Shown here: piece by piece, positions 23,215 to 34,895 of the stretch
Numbering within the stretch: position 1 is the stretch's first letter
Layout of the letters: each line of letters begins with the position of its first letter
Assembly (NCBI GenBank): GCA_021229015.1
Contig: CM037790.1
Coordinates: 55,090,361 to 55,154,360, forward strand
DNA from: Solen grandis
Taxonomy: Eukaryota; Mollusca; Bivalvia; Adapedonta; Solenidae
DNA length: 64,000 bases
Direction: 5' to 3'
Position numbers and translations under genes: made by a program
Notes under the pieces: generated by a model
Seen by the model: the letters and a program-made list of their open reading frames with translations, nothing else
Told to the model about the DNA's origin: nothing
Databases searched by the model: none

Positions 23215-24280
23215 TGTTTCTTTATGGTTTTTCTTTTTCCAACTAAATCCAAGAGTTAATTTCAATATGTTGCCAGTGTCTGAGCAACATGAAAATTAAA
23301 TTGCCTCGATAAAAAAGTTCAAATTTTTAAATTCAATCATTTTCAATGGCGTCAAATGACGTCAGATTTGACGTCAGCTTCAAAGGTGTTCGCGTTCTAG
23401 AGCCTTCAATTCTGGTCCGATTATCTTGATATTTTAACAGAAGATGTATTTTAGGATGTAGATGTGCACATTGGCATTCAAATTTCCAAATTCGAAAATA
23501 TTAAGATTTCATGGCGATCCCGAGTTTCGAACTTTGGTCCTAAAAGTACATTTTTATGTTACAAAGCCCCCTGATGCATTAGAAGAATGAATATTGGACA
23601 GCATATCGGCATAGAGGTTTACATTCTTTTTTCTGAATAGTTTTCTCTTAAGTCACGTGGTTAAAAAGACAAAAAACATTTTTTAAGATTTCTCTCGCTC
23701 TGGCATCATGAATTTTGAGTCAATCTCAATTAAATTTTCAGAATAGATAGAGTTAAAATTGAAGTGATGCATATTGCAAGAAATGTTTGTTTTGTCACGT
23801 GGTTATGACGTCATGCAAACTAAAGCAAGAATTGTTGAAAAAATCATATGAAATCGCCAATTAGACAAATGAACTTAAAATTTTCAAAAATGTCGAAACT
23901 GAGTATGTTCACAAGGTCTTGAAAATTACACGTTATTACGTCATCAAACATGGCAGATATTCATGTTTAATGGAATACCTGCTTGATAATGTGAAAATAA
24001 ACCTGTTCGCATTATCGGATTAATAGGACATTAGCTGAACATGTCCTTGCAAAAAGGATAGTTTTCTTTAGTCACGTGATTGAAATATAAAAATTATTAA
24101 TTTTAATTTGCATTCGCGCTCCAGCGTCATGAGAGTTTATGCCAATCTAAAGCATACCTTAAGGAATTTAAGTGTGTGTCACTTGCTTATGACAACATTG
24201 ATTTGTAAGAAAAAAATATTAAAAAGATCATAAGATTGGATATATTAACTTTAAAGAAGTAATATTGCCGTACATTTAAA
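23215..24280. repeat. CRE-rich dispersed repeat, copy related to 41.2-43 kb
   Basis: The segment TTTTTCCAACTAAATCCAAG followed by GAGTTAATTTCAATATGTTG corresponds to sequence at 41265-41310. ATGACGTCA-type sites follow (near 23353, 23365, 23807 and 23938) along with TCACGTGGTTA repeats. The unit resembles the tandem modules of the Helitron-like element at 41-43 kb, without its terminal hairpins. Confidence 0.55.
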
Positions 24281-26180
24281 TGCGAAAAAAAAGTCTTATT
24301 GCATTTGCCATCACGGCTTACCGCAAACCTGAAGAAAATGACAAATACATGTATATCTTCCTATCGATTTTTTTTATGGCAGGCCCGGATTCACCGGGGG
24401 GGGGGGGGGGCGAGGGGGCCTTGGCCCCCCCAGCTGCCCTGGTTATACATTTTTTTCTAGGCTTTAAAATCCATTGATTACATAATGTCTGAGCTGTCTA
24501 AAGGAAATCCCCATTGTTGGTCCCCATACTGAACCAACCGCATAACCACCTGACCAGCCAGACTCCTATTGTCTTATGGCCCCCTGCTGTTAATGTGTAG
24601 GTAATCCGAATCGGCAGTCATCCATGACTTAGTGATAAGCATGTGTTAAGGTACTGTGTATGCAAATTGATTGACACGTTCACTGATTCAGACTATTGTC
24701 GAGTGATACCTAAGGACATCTCGTCTGCCAAGCGATCTAATGATTGAAGAAAAATAGGCAATTACAAAAACTTTTTATCAGTAAAACTATTCTAGACAGG
24801 TGATGTTTAGGAAATAGCATAAAAATCGATTAGTATAAAATTAGCCACTAAAAACAACAACTAAGTTGGACATTAAAATGTAATTGCTATCGAAATATTT
24901 TCACTAGAGCCCAAAGAAATTATTGATTTAACAAATAACTTTGACTAAATCTAATCAACGAAATTTTAAATTCACTTTTCTCTACATCTATAAAATTTTA
25001 AATCTTGAATTAAAAGCGGGCAATTTAACTGCCAGGTTGATGAACTTTCAGGTATGAAAAATTGCCGATTTTTTTGGGGGGAAAAAAAATTAAAAAGCTA
25101 TTCTGCGGGGAAGATGCATACCTATCGCTAGCCATGTAAATTAAACTTTATCAGAAATGGGTTGTGTTTCTAAATGTCATCAGCTATACTATTTTTACAT
25201 AACTTGTAAGTATTATTTTAACGAAGCAGTTAAATTCTTCTTAACTAACTCCCTCAATATATAAATACAAAAAGTAGGTCTATACATCATCATGTTCACT
25301 TTTCTTATTATTTACGAATATAATAATAATAATAATTATTATTATAAAAAATGTGTATTTTTAGATTTATGAATATAATTAAGAAATGAAAGAAATTGAA
25401 AATTGTTAACTGCCATATTTTGGGATAATGTATGTGTAGATTATGATTACTAATTCAAATCAAATCCAGGTAATCAGTTATTGTTCAATGTTACTGATAA
25501 GTCAATGAATACTAAGGCACAGAATACACAATTTATGTACAAAATAAAACGGATATTAAAAATTTTATATTAAATATCAACATCTATTGTTTGTTTTGTC
25601 ACTGATTAAACACTTAGAAAACCCAATTTTTTTCAACTAAAACTAAAAATGTGAAGACTGCTTCCAGATCGACAATTTGACAGCCAATATCATTAAGGTC
25701 GAACTCGAACCTATTCCCTTCCGCAATTTTGACAAAATGATTATGTTTAACGTGAAAATTGATTTTTTTCTCAGTCTTTGACAAAACTGTCTTTTACACT
25801 GTTGAGTCAAAAACTAATGATCACAAGTCACTTTTTGTGGGGGTTCAGGAAACCCTTATCAAATATTTTATGCCAGTTTGTGAATGCAAGATAAGCCCGT
25901 ATTTCTTACCCTGAAGAAGTAATGCCCTTTCAGTCCCCTGTCTCGCCTAAGTATCGGGGGGGGGGGGGGGCATTCGGGGATATTAGGCGGCCTTTCAGTG
26001 ACACATTCCCGATCTTAAAAAAAAAGAAAAAAAGAAATGGCAATGGTTGAAAAGCGCACCCAGAAATTAGTTTCTGTTTTGGCCAGTCTTAGACTGAGAC
26101 GGTCAAAAAGGCCATTGGACATTGCTTAGGGTATCCCCTTAAACCCCCCAAAAGTCTTCTCTTGACTTTGTCGCTTCTTA

Positions 26181-27508
26181 TGGCCCAGTCACATAGCCCG
26201 GCCGATGTTCGGCATCGGTAGAGCTCGGTGGATTTTTTTGGTGCCACCGAGCTCTCCTCATCGGAAGCAGAGCTCGGTGACGTGAACGGACTCCGTCCGG
26301 ACATCTTCAGGCGACCGACCGAACACCGGCCGGTGACCGTACGGAGTCTGTCTCAAAATGGGAGTTTTTTTCTGCCGATGTGGCAGCAACTACCGGCCGG
26401 AGGTCGGCCGGACATCGGAAGGAATACGGCCGGTACCCGAGCAGGTAACAGGACAACGTGCGATCGCCGGCCGGGTTGTTAACGGGCTTTGAACAATGAC
26501 CGGCCGATGCTCGTCCGATGTAACACGGACTTGGGTGCCGAGCTATTCCGTTCTTCCTACCTGACATTGTCAGTTCATCACTATGGCTGCACCGAGGAGA
26601 CTTCGAATGGCACTGCTCGAACACGAACTGGCTCAAGCAAGGTTCCAGTACAACCTGGTCCTGGCGACAATACTAGAAGCCGCCGACGAGGACTTGGACT
26701 TGGACTTGGACGAGGACGTGGGCTTGGACTGCGACGACTTTGACGCCCGGGACGCCATGGACTCAGCATCGGATATCTCTGATTGCTCCCCCTCCGTACC
26801 ACTGGCACCGCCTTCTTCCTCTTGTATCCTCTTTCGGGAGATTTTCTGGTCTTCACTGCTAGCGTCTTTTGCTTCTTCTGGCCCTTTCCCTTGCTGCTAG
26901 CTGGCTGCTGCTTCTTCTTGTCGCAATTCTTCTCATCTCCATCACTTTCCTTGACTAATTTTGGCATCCTGTTTATAAAGTCTGTCAAGAGTGAATCGTG
27001 TGGATACAACTTGCTGAATGCTGTACACAGACAGGAGCGAACAGTATATATACTAGCAGAGATATCCGGCCGGGTTACGGCCGAGTTCCGGTCGAGTTCC
27101 GGCCGAGCATCGGCCGGTGTCCCTTACATCGGTCAGCCACCGGTACTATACTTTCCAAGGCTCTGTCCCACATCGGCCGGAGCTCGGTCGGAGCTCGGCC
27201 GGTGTCCGTTAAAAAAAGCTCGTCCTCTGGTTGTCTCAGATGCACGGGACACCGGCCGATACTCGGCCGTGCACCGGCCGACGTGTTTTACGATGTGGTT
27301 ACGATGGGGCTGCGATGAGGGAGCTCGGTGAGAGCCCGGTGAAATTTAGCTCCGAAGTTAAAATTTCACCGAGCTGCCACCGATGCGGTTTTAAGCAACA
27401 AACGCCACGGATGTCCGGCCGGTGTCCGGCCGGTGTTCGGCCGAGTTCGGTGAAAATCGCATCGCTGGCTCATCGGAACCTCATCGGCCGGGCTATGTGA
27501 CTGGGCCA
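26181..27508. mobile_element. 1.33-kb element with 27-bp perfect inverted repeats and CGGCCG-rich flanks
   Basis: The ends begin TGGCCCAGTCACATAGCCCG and are perfectly inverted for 27 bp (26181-26207 and 27482-27508), flanked by TA on both sides. About 350 bp inside each end are packed with CGGCCG, ACCGGCCGGTGTCC-like and GAGCTCGGTG motifs, giving a local GC- and CpG-rich island in AT-rich DNA. The centre (26583-27009) holds a possible coding relic. TA flanks suggest a Tc1/mariner-like or similar target choice, but no DDE domain is seen. Confidence 0.75.
26583..26900 (+). pseudogene. Possible gene relic inside the CGGCCG element
   Basis: An ATG-initiated frame begins MAAPRRLRMALLEHELAQAR and continues into an Asp/Leu repeat (DEDLDLDLDEDVGLDCDDFD) before losing coding character. 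On the opposite strand an equally long frame (26581-27009) contains a Lys-rich stretch (KKQQPASSKGKGQKKQK). The two overlap, so at most one is genuine at any position. I could not assign either to a family. They may be the leftover ends of two element genes brought together by deletion. Confidence 0.3.
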
Positions 27509-28465
27509 TAAATTCCACCATCAAATTTTCATACTCTCAATAATCTTCCCCGTGACACGTAGGATGGTTCGCAAGATCCCCTAATCTACGGGGATATTCC
27601 CCCGATGATGTTACAAACTCAGTGAAACTCCGGGGCACCTTCGCCGATCATCGGAGGAGGTCCCCCGGTGCTTTTCCGAACATCGGGACTCAAGGCTATT
27701 GTGTCATAGCCGAAACAACTGTGAATGTTCAACGGATCAATCCCGAAGCCTAATAATTGTCATTTTTCAACGGACTGCTCAGTCTTTTTTGGCTCAAACA
27801 TCGGAAGCCATCGGTAGAAAAAAAAATGTTTATTTCCACATCACCGATTATTTTTTTCCCAGTGGGACCTAGGCCTTCAAGTTTCAAATATATCGGATTT
27901 AAAAACAAAAACAACAACAACAACAAAAGCCTTCACTATTATCCCCAGATACCCTTCAGATTGCATCTCCATGACACTAAAAAAATATTTTTTCCGGGGG
28001 AGCATGCCCCCGAACCCCCCTACCACTCCAATCACATTCGGATTTTGGCCCCCCCAGCAGAAAATTTCTGGATCCGGGCCTGTATGGTTTCTAAAGGTTT
28101 GACGGTTTCATTTCTAAATCTAAAAGAAATAAGCCAATATATAAAGCAAATGAATTGTTGAAAGTTTCAAAACGTTTATAACGTTAATTACATAGAAATA
28201 AGAAATTATTTTCATGATTTTGCATATACCTCTGCCTTTGTTTCCATCTATTTTATATACAGGACTGCGCCAGGTGTTGGCTGCATTTTTTTTTTTTTGT
28301 GAGCTCTCAAAAACTTGCGTTATTATAGTAAATATATGGTATGCACAAAATTGTAAATTATCAAGATTATGTATAAAAGCATAGTGAATGTATATACGAC
28401 TTTTTCATTTGGAATTTTATTGTGGTTTTCTGGAAATTTTGCTTTTAAACTCATTAATAAACCAA

Positions 28466-28550
28466 TAGGAAACGCCGACATTTTATCCCAGTGTGTTTTA
28501 CCTTTTAAATTTAGTAACGCCGACATTTTACCCCAGTGTGTTTTACCTTG
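28466..28550 (+). repeat. 45-bp tandem duplication upstream of the LINE
   Basis: AACGCCGACATTTTATCCCA... (28471) and AACGCCGACATTTTACCCCA... (28516) share about 35 bp, GTGTGTTTTACC included, at a 45-bp offset just before the LINE reading frame. They may be part of the LINE 5' leader or promoter. Confidence 0.55.
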
Positions 28551-28578
28551 TTCGATAAACATTTAAACGAGTGAACAT

Positions 28579-31500
28579 TTGTCAAGTATCATACAGTACG
28601 ACAGTGGTACACTACATAATGTCGGCGTGTCTTACACAGAGAAACCTAGCCTGGGGCTGTTAAACAGGTTAAAACATCTAGGTATACAGTCACAGTACAG
28701 GGGATCTCGTGCTGGACGTTCACGAGTATGGCGTGTTTGGGACACTAACAATAGAGTTAATCTTGAAAACATACGAACATTGCCTCAGTTGATTCCCACC
28801 ACAAATATTTCAAACAAGTCAGTTACTTCTTTCCACAAGAAGCCTAAGACAGTATCTAGGAATTTAATTAGTATAAAATATGAATTGCCTAAATTAACCA
28901 AATCACAGAATTTTCTTTCAGTCTGTTGTATAAATCCAAGATCAGTCAAGAACAAGACTATTTCACTTTGTGATTTCATACTATCAAATGATTTTGACAT
29001 TGTTGCTGTCACTGAAACATGGATCGGAAGCAAAATTGACAAATCCTGTATTGCTGAATTGGTTCCCACTGGTTATTGCATCAAACATGTGCCACGTGAT
29101 GGTAGACGTGGAGGTGGAGTTGCTCTTATATTCAAATCACCTATTGATATCCCTTTGATTTCTTCAAGTGCTGATCATGAGTTTTCTACTTTTGAATATC
29201 TAGATTGCAAACTAAAGTTAAATAATTACTCAGTACGTTTTGCAGTCATATACAGACCGCCTCCATCAAAAGTAAATGGTTTTAAGACAAATGAGTTTTT
29301 AGAACAAGAATGGCCAACGTTCCTCTCAAGATACGCTACTGATGATAAAAGTGTCATTATAGTTGGCGACTTAAATTTTCACTTAGACGTCCGAAATAAT
29401 CGTGACACCTTGCAGTTTAGTAGTACCCTCAAGTCTTGTGGTATGAGGCAGCACGTAAACCAACCTACACATGTAGGACATACGCTTGATGTAGTAATCA
29501 CCAGGGATTCAGAAGACATCGTTTCTCAAATTGATGTTTCCGATCCCGGACTATCAGACTCAAAAGGGAAGGTTTCTCGTGATCATTACGCTGTGACATT
29601 TACAGCAAAGATATTTAAGCCAGCACCTATAAGAAAAACCGTTTCTTTTAGGAAAGTTAGTACTATTAATATACAATCTTTTAAGGAGGACATTGTATCA
29701 TCTGGTCTACAAAATTCTCAGTCATGGTCTTCAGATGCTGATGAGTTAGTAAATACATACATAATTGAATTATCTTCTCTCCTAGAAAAACATGCTCCAT
29801 TACGTACTAAGACTATAATTTTGAGGCCCGGACGTGACTGGTACACAGACGAACTTCACGATGCCACACACCATCGCCGAAAGCTAGAGCGTAAATGGCG
29901 ACAGTCAAAACTTATAATAGATCATCAGATATACCGTGAACAATGTGCTCTGGTAAATAAATTGCTAAAACAAGCCAGAATTGCTTATTATACGGACAAA
30001 ATAAAATCTTCAGGACGAGATCAGAAATGTCTTTTCAAAATAACAAATCATCTTCTTGGCTCGACAACTGAAGCAGTTTCACCTTCTACGACATCATCGA
30101 AGGAATTAGCGCAGGACTTTAGTGATTTTTTCAGTGACAAAATCAAGGGCATTAGAAATGATATAAGGGCAAACATCTCAACAACGAGCGTTCCCGAAGC
30201 TGTAGAACCATCTCGGCCATTTTTAATTTCTAATCTGACTGCTTTCTCTTCATTGTCTGAACAGGATATCAAGCAAATAATCGTGAAATCACCAAACAAA
30301 TCACGTGAACTTGATCCAATACCCACATGGCTGTTGAAATCTTGCATCGATGAACTTTCACCGATATTGAGTAAAATCATTAACACATCATTAGAATCAG
30401 CGTATGTTCCAAAATTGTTTAAATGATCACGAATACAACCACTACTCAAAAAACCCGGCCTCGACCAAAATGAACTAAAAAACTATAGACCAGTTTCAAA
30501 TTTACCATTTGTTTTAAAAGTTTTAGAAAAAGCAGTAGACTCACAACTAGAGCGTCATTTATCACTGAACAATCTACATGAACAACATCAATCTGCCTAT
30601 AGGAAGTTCCATTCCACAGAAACAGCATTAATTAAAGTTCAAAATGACATCATGCAATCCTTAGATCAAAATAAAGTCGCCATGCTTGTCCTACTTGACC
30701 TCTCAGCTGCGTTTGATACCATCGACCATAGTTTACTCTTGAATCGTTTGAAACATGACTTTGGAATTGAGGGAAAACCACTTCAGTGGATGACGTCTTA
30801 CTTAGGTGACCGGTACCAAACAGTTTGTATTGACGGCCAGTTGTCAGAAGCAGTTTTGATGAATTACAGTGTTCCGCAGGGCTCAGTTTTAGGTCCGAAA
30901 AATTACATTATGTATACAAAACCAGTTGGAGCCATCTGCAGAAACCACGGTCTACTTCATCATTTTTACGCAGACGATTCTCAACTTTACATAGCTTTCA
31001 AACCTACTGATCAAGTTAAAGTTGCAGAAGCTGTTCAGCGTGTCGAGGCCTGCCTGGCAGACATAGTTTCATGGATGCATCAAAACATGCTTAAACTCAA
31101 CACCAATAAGACTGAAGTAATTCTTTTCTCTTCTAAACACAATGAAAAGCTTGTTGGTGATATTTCAATAACCATTGGAGCATCTAAAATACAACCGGCT
31201 ACTGTTGTTAGAAATCTGGGAGCTTTTTTAGACTCTAGATTAGACTTAGAAGATCACGTAAACTCAGTGTGTCGATCTTGTTATGCTCAACTTCGCCGAA
31301 TTAGCCACATCAGACAATATCTTACCACTGACGCAACAAAATCGCTTGTTAACAGTCTTGTTACATCTCGATTGGACTACTGTAATTCTCTGTTATATGG
31401 ATTACCAAAAACACTCTCCAAAAGCTACAGACTGTCCAAAACACAGCGGCTAGGATTATTACAAAAACCCCACGCATTGGTTGCCTGTAGAAGCCAGAAT

Positions 31501-31795
31501 ACAGTTTAAGATATTAACTCTTACGTTCAAGGCACTACATGGTCAATCACCGGAGTATATTCAATTAATGTTAGAAATTTACAGACCCAGCCGTGTACTT
31601 AGATCCCTGGACGTTTCAGTGACACTAGTCCAACCTAGAACCAAAACAGCAAAATATGGGGACAGATGCTTTACTCTTAGTGCTCCAAAACTCTGGAACT
31701 CGTTGCCAGTATTAATACGCCAGTCCAGCAGTTTCGTCTCATTTAAGAAACTCTTAAAAACATACTTCTTTGTTCGATACTATAGCGATCATTAA
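28579..31795 (+). pseudogene. LINE polyprotein: APE endonuclease and reverse transcriptase, with one stop and frameshifts
   Basis: Residue positions count from the ATG at 28579. The endonuclease domain spans residues ~112-340, with NPRS (119-122), TETW (145-148), RRGGGVAL, YRPP (225-228), GDLNFH (263-268), LDVV (D304) and SRDHYAV. The reverse transcriptase follows: LDPIPTWLLK, then a TGA at 30424-30426, then LKNYRPVSNLP, LDLSAAFDTIDHSLL (motif A), VPQGSVLGP (motif B) and FYADDSQLY (motif C; YADD where FADD is common in this group). The frame is unbroken on both sides of the TGA. Near 31418-31475 a frameshift and a short deletion disturb the region before LPVEARIQFKILTLTFKALH, which reads on in another frame to the stop at 31793-31795. 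The catalytic residues seen are intact, so the damage is slight and recent. Minus-strand open frames here are shadows. Confidence 0.85.
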
Positions 31796-32256
31796 AATGG
31801 AAAATTACTCGATTACTGTACTTTTAATAACTGTGGATTTTAAACATTTTAATGTTGGTTCTCTACACGTTTATTTGATGATATTTTCCCAGTTTGCTTC
31901 TTAAATTTTATCAGGGAGCCTTTACTTTACTTTACTTTAATACTATTTGATATTATGACACTGTTGTTACTTATATTTTAAAACACTCTACGCATGATAT
32001 TCTTACCTTATTTTAGGTGTATTTAGTTTCAGTGGATGGTTTCATTGCATGTATTTTACATCTCCTATTTTCTTTTTTTGTGTTTAAACAGATTGTAAAG
32101 CACTTTTGAACGTATAACATATATGAAAAAAATGCTATGTAAATGTGGTGTAATAATAATAAATAATAATATTTTTTGCAAATGTAAAACTAAATCAGTT
32201 ATAGGTTGACACAAAACCTTTGCATACACACATTCACGAATGATACGGTCTAGCTG

Positions 32257-32498
32257 TTAACCCTTTCCCTCATAGAGGAAACCATGAAAAGACCTATGCG
32301 AACAACATAAAACCAGATCAGCCTGCGAGTAACTCGCAGGCTGATCAGGTTTTATGCTGTTCGCTGCTCCTCAGTGGTCTGGTAATGAGGATTTTACAAT
32401 TAAATTTGGTAAGGTTTAACTGTGGTCTTCTGCAAATCAGGCTTTATGTGGTACCTATTGAGTGCGTCAAAATGAGTCTATATGAGGGAAAGGGTTAA
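32257..32498. mobile_element. TTAA mini-element (242 bp), copy 3, with central palindrome
   Basis: Begins TTAACCCTTTCCCTCATAGA and ends TATATGAGGGAAAGGGTTAA. At 32299-32363 a near-perfect 65-bp palindrome (GCGAACAACATAAAACC ... GGTTTTATGCTGTTCGC around GATCAGCCTGCGAG) could form a long hairpin. This is the best preserved of the three copies. Confidence 0.9.
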
Positions 32499-32629
32499 GC
32501 AGATCTCACTGTACTGACCATTACATTTCATGCAAATGGTGTCAAATCTAGCTAAGTAAGCAATCAGTTTACCAACTGTTTTACTGTTCATTAAAAACTG
32601 TGGATTTTGTATGCATACATCCATAACTC

Positions 32630-33143
32630 ACACAATTTGATATTGATAATGAAAAAATCGAAATCTTCTGAACTCAGCGGACATGATACGATTATACCCA
32701 TCTGACTAAACTTTATTGTATATCATATCTTTTGCTATTTTCCTCCACATGTTTTTATTTGGAAAATTACCAGTCATGATGTTTGCATCTAGATAATGTT
32801 TCAATCTGTATTTATTCAAAATGTTAAAGATATCGGGAATATATCCCATTAACTTATTATGTAATTATTGCGAGCAGAGTCTTAATAAAAACATTTTCTT
32901 CACAGCAAAATAACTGCATATGTTACATAACTGCCCCAGTAAATTAAGTTTTCTTTGATCTAGTTCAGCTTCTATTGGAAGACAACTCAACATACTTAAG
33001 ACAATATCCTTTTTAATTCTCACCTTCATTATTTGCATACACTTAATACATAATCTAAGGGCCCTTTTTAAACAGATTCTATCATTAGCAGATATATAAG
33101 CACTCCTGCCATACAACGCCTTTGGCAAAACAATAGAAGTATA
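32630..33143 (-). mobile_element. LINE C-terminal region, minus strand, decayed
   Basis: Reading minus from 33143, VLPKALYGRSAYISANDR is followed by LSCLPIEAELDQRKLNLLGQ. After a TAA at about 32865-32867 it continues HNKLMGYIPDIFNILNKYRL and TGNFPNKNMWRKIAKDM, then a TAG. This is the region after the reverse transcriptase domain in the LINE family also seen at 34.9-36.5 kb. Only the C-terminal third is present, with two in-frame stops; it is a dead 5'-truncated copy. It directly abuts the SINE tail at 33145. Confidence 0.7.
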
Positions 33144-33211
33144 TTGTTGTTGTTGTATTGGGGTTTACCGTCGCTGCGATAGTATTTCAATCATATAGCG
33201 ACGTCCAGCTA
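33144..33211 (-). mobile_element. SINE tail, minus strand, part of a split SINE
   Basis: On minus: AGCTGGACGTCGCTATATGA, then TTGAAATACTATCGCAGCGA, GGTAAACCCCAATAC and a CAA-repeat tail. It is the 3' part of the SINE whose middle lies at 34033-34096. Confidence 0.75.
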
Positions 33212-34032
33212 ATTTAGAACAGAACAGAACATATCTTTATTACATCCAGGTATACAAGGTATACAGCATGGAGAAATGACAATAAATACATAGTTCAAAC
33301 TAATTTTACCGGTTCAAGGTTTTGAGTGAGTAGTAATAAATAAGTATTTTCGGAAACAGTTGGGAGAAAGAAAGCAGATCTACATATATTTCTAGCAGAA
33401 CGATATTTACAATTGTTATTCTGATAATGTTATAGCTAATAGCACTTACATGTATGCGTTGCATTTTTTACATTTTATACTCAATTTCAGATTGTAACAG
33501 AGAGAGAGAGAGTCATTAAAGTAAAGTTGGGGGGGGGGGGGCATCAAATATGTATAAACAATTTATGCTAACGATTCATGTACAAATATTTAAAAGTGTA
33601 TGTTAACAATATAAGCTCAGTGTAAATATATAAACAGGTGAATGTATGTATATATGAATGAGTGGATGGTTGGATGTGTGTTGATATTGTAGTGGGCGCG
33701 TTTCAGATAAGTAGTGAATTATTTTGTTATGTACGTGTAAATAGATTATCTACACAAAACTTATACATGTAGTCTAAATATAAATAATTATTTGTAGTTC
33801 TTCATTTACAAAATATTCAAGTTTAAATTAAGTAAACAAGTAACTCTTAGAGCAACATATGCGAGTGAGGGCGAGGGCATGTTCTACCCAAGCAGTCTAA
33901 AATAGACTTATCTCTAAAAATAGAACTTATTAACGGCCGTTGCAGATATATACCAAGATCAATGTATGTGTCAGTGACACAGTGACCCGAGAGCCATCCT
34001 TATGACATCAGACAAAATTAATGATGGTTTAC
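33212..34032 (-). mobile_element. LINE 3' end inserted into the SINE
   Basis: The insert begins (in + coordinates) with AGAACAGAACAGAACATATC. On minus this is an AATAAA-type signal followed by a GTTCT repeat tail, the 3' end of a retroelement. About 820 bp separate the two SINE parts. No coding region is recognised within it, so the fragment is 3' untranslated sequence or too decayed. It also contains a G run (33529-33541). Confidence 0.55.
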
Positions 34033-34096
34033 AGGTGGGGAACCCCGAGTACACAGAGGTCACGGGTAGAACACCGACCTACCGCAAGCCATGGAC
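34033..34096 (-). mobile_element. SINE middle part, minus strand
   Basis: On minus: GGCTTGCGGTAGGTCGGTGT, then TCTACCCGTGACCTCTGTGT and ACTCGGGGTTCCCCACCTGT. This aligns with the segment of the 14843 copy immediately 5' of the tail. Confidence 0.75.
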
Positions 34097-34338
34097 GTAT
34101 ATGTGTTTTACAAGTTTACAGGTTGTATCTCATGTAAACCGTCATTTACTAGACCAAAATTTAGTTTATTGCATACTCCTTGACCATACCTAATTTTTTT
34201 TCACTGAGTAATAGTCGACTCCACTATTTTTATACTAGTTAACTAAAGGTATGTTTATTTCTTTATTTTCTTTTGACTTAAACAATATTGTACATCGTCA
34301 ATACATAATACATATATATTTAATTATTTAAACACGAT

Positions 34339-34895
34339 ATGGTACAACCTATTCATGAATTACAAGGTGGTTTTCATGCTAATATGGGCTGTAATATGAC
34401 TAACTACATGGTAAAAGAGTGTGGTAAATTATTGTAAGGAAAACCAGAGCAGACTTTTTGCATGTAAGCATTTGTCAGAGCCTGGCATGATGGGTTATTT
34501 TATAAATTATTAAGATGGGTTTATCAAAACATCTATGGTTGACTGTTGTGTAGAGCTGCATAGCAACATGTACAGTTGTGTTATGTATGATGGACTCCAG
34601 TCAGACTTGTTCCCAGTACTGCAGGGAACCAGACAGGGTGGGGGTCTGTTCTCCATATTTATATTTATGCTTCATAAATGATTTAATTGAAGAGTTCGCT
34701 GATTTGAGATTTGGTTACTCGATAGGGGACAACTGTTTTTCAGCACCTACTGTAGCTGATGACATGCTTTTGCTATCTTTATCAATGGATAAACTTCAGA
34801 AATGATTGATGTATGTTATGTTTATTCGTGTCAGTGGTATTCTCCTGAATACAACCCAAGTAAGTGTGCTGTAATGATAGTTAATGAGTATACTT
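34339..34895 (+). mobile_element. Reverse transcriptase fragment A (LINE)
   Basis: In shifting frames the translation gives PIHELQGGFHANMGCNMTNY, WHDGLFYKLLRWVYQNIYG, SDLFPVLQGTRQGG and then PTVADDMLLLSLS (motif C, VADD) and YNPSKCAVM. These are consecutive blocks of a LINE reverse transcriptase from the fingers to past motif C. Stops and at least two frameshifts make it a pseudogene. It ends abruptly at about 34895, where the N-terminal part of another reverse transcriptase begins. Confidence 0.7.

Larger units (their letters stand above)
24380..28082. mobile_element. hAT-like element, 3.7 kb, containing a nested element
   Basis: The left end CAGGCCCGGATTCACC (24380) and the inverse of the right end, CAGGCCCGGATCCAGA (to 28082), share 11 terminal bases and a G-rich subterminal segment (GGGGGCC / GGCCCCCCC). 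TATGG occurs directly before (24375-24379) and after (28083-28087), a 5-bp target duplication. CAG-initial ends with 5-8-bp duplications fit hAT-type elements. No transposase frame is recognisable, so it is non-autonomous or gutted. The element at 26181-27508 lies inside it. Confidence 0.6.
28466..32175 (+). mobile_element. CR1/L2-group LINE, nearly full length, recently inactivated
   Basis: A single endonuclease-reverse transcriptase frame runs from 28579 to 31795. It is followed by a ~370-bp 3' region ending in TGTAAAGCACTTTTG ... AATGCTATGTAAATG and a TAATAATAAATAATAATA tail. That GTAAAGC...GCTAT(G/A)TAAAT hairpin end with a simple repeat tail is typical of L2/CR1-group elements. No separate gag-like first frame is present; the 5' boundary is uncertain and may be truncated. 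Copies of this kind move by target-primed reverse transcription. Confidence 0.8.

Noticed and set aside
26089..27500. Numerous open frames on both strands in the CGGCCG element
   Set aside because: GC-rich repeat sequence is stop-poor; the translations are Arg/Pro/Gly-rich repeats of the motif. Only the central relic is kept, at low confidence.
28785..30449. Minus-strand open frames opposite the LINE
   Set aside because: They are shadows of the endonuclease/reverse transcriptase frame, which has clear catalytic motifs on +.
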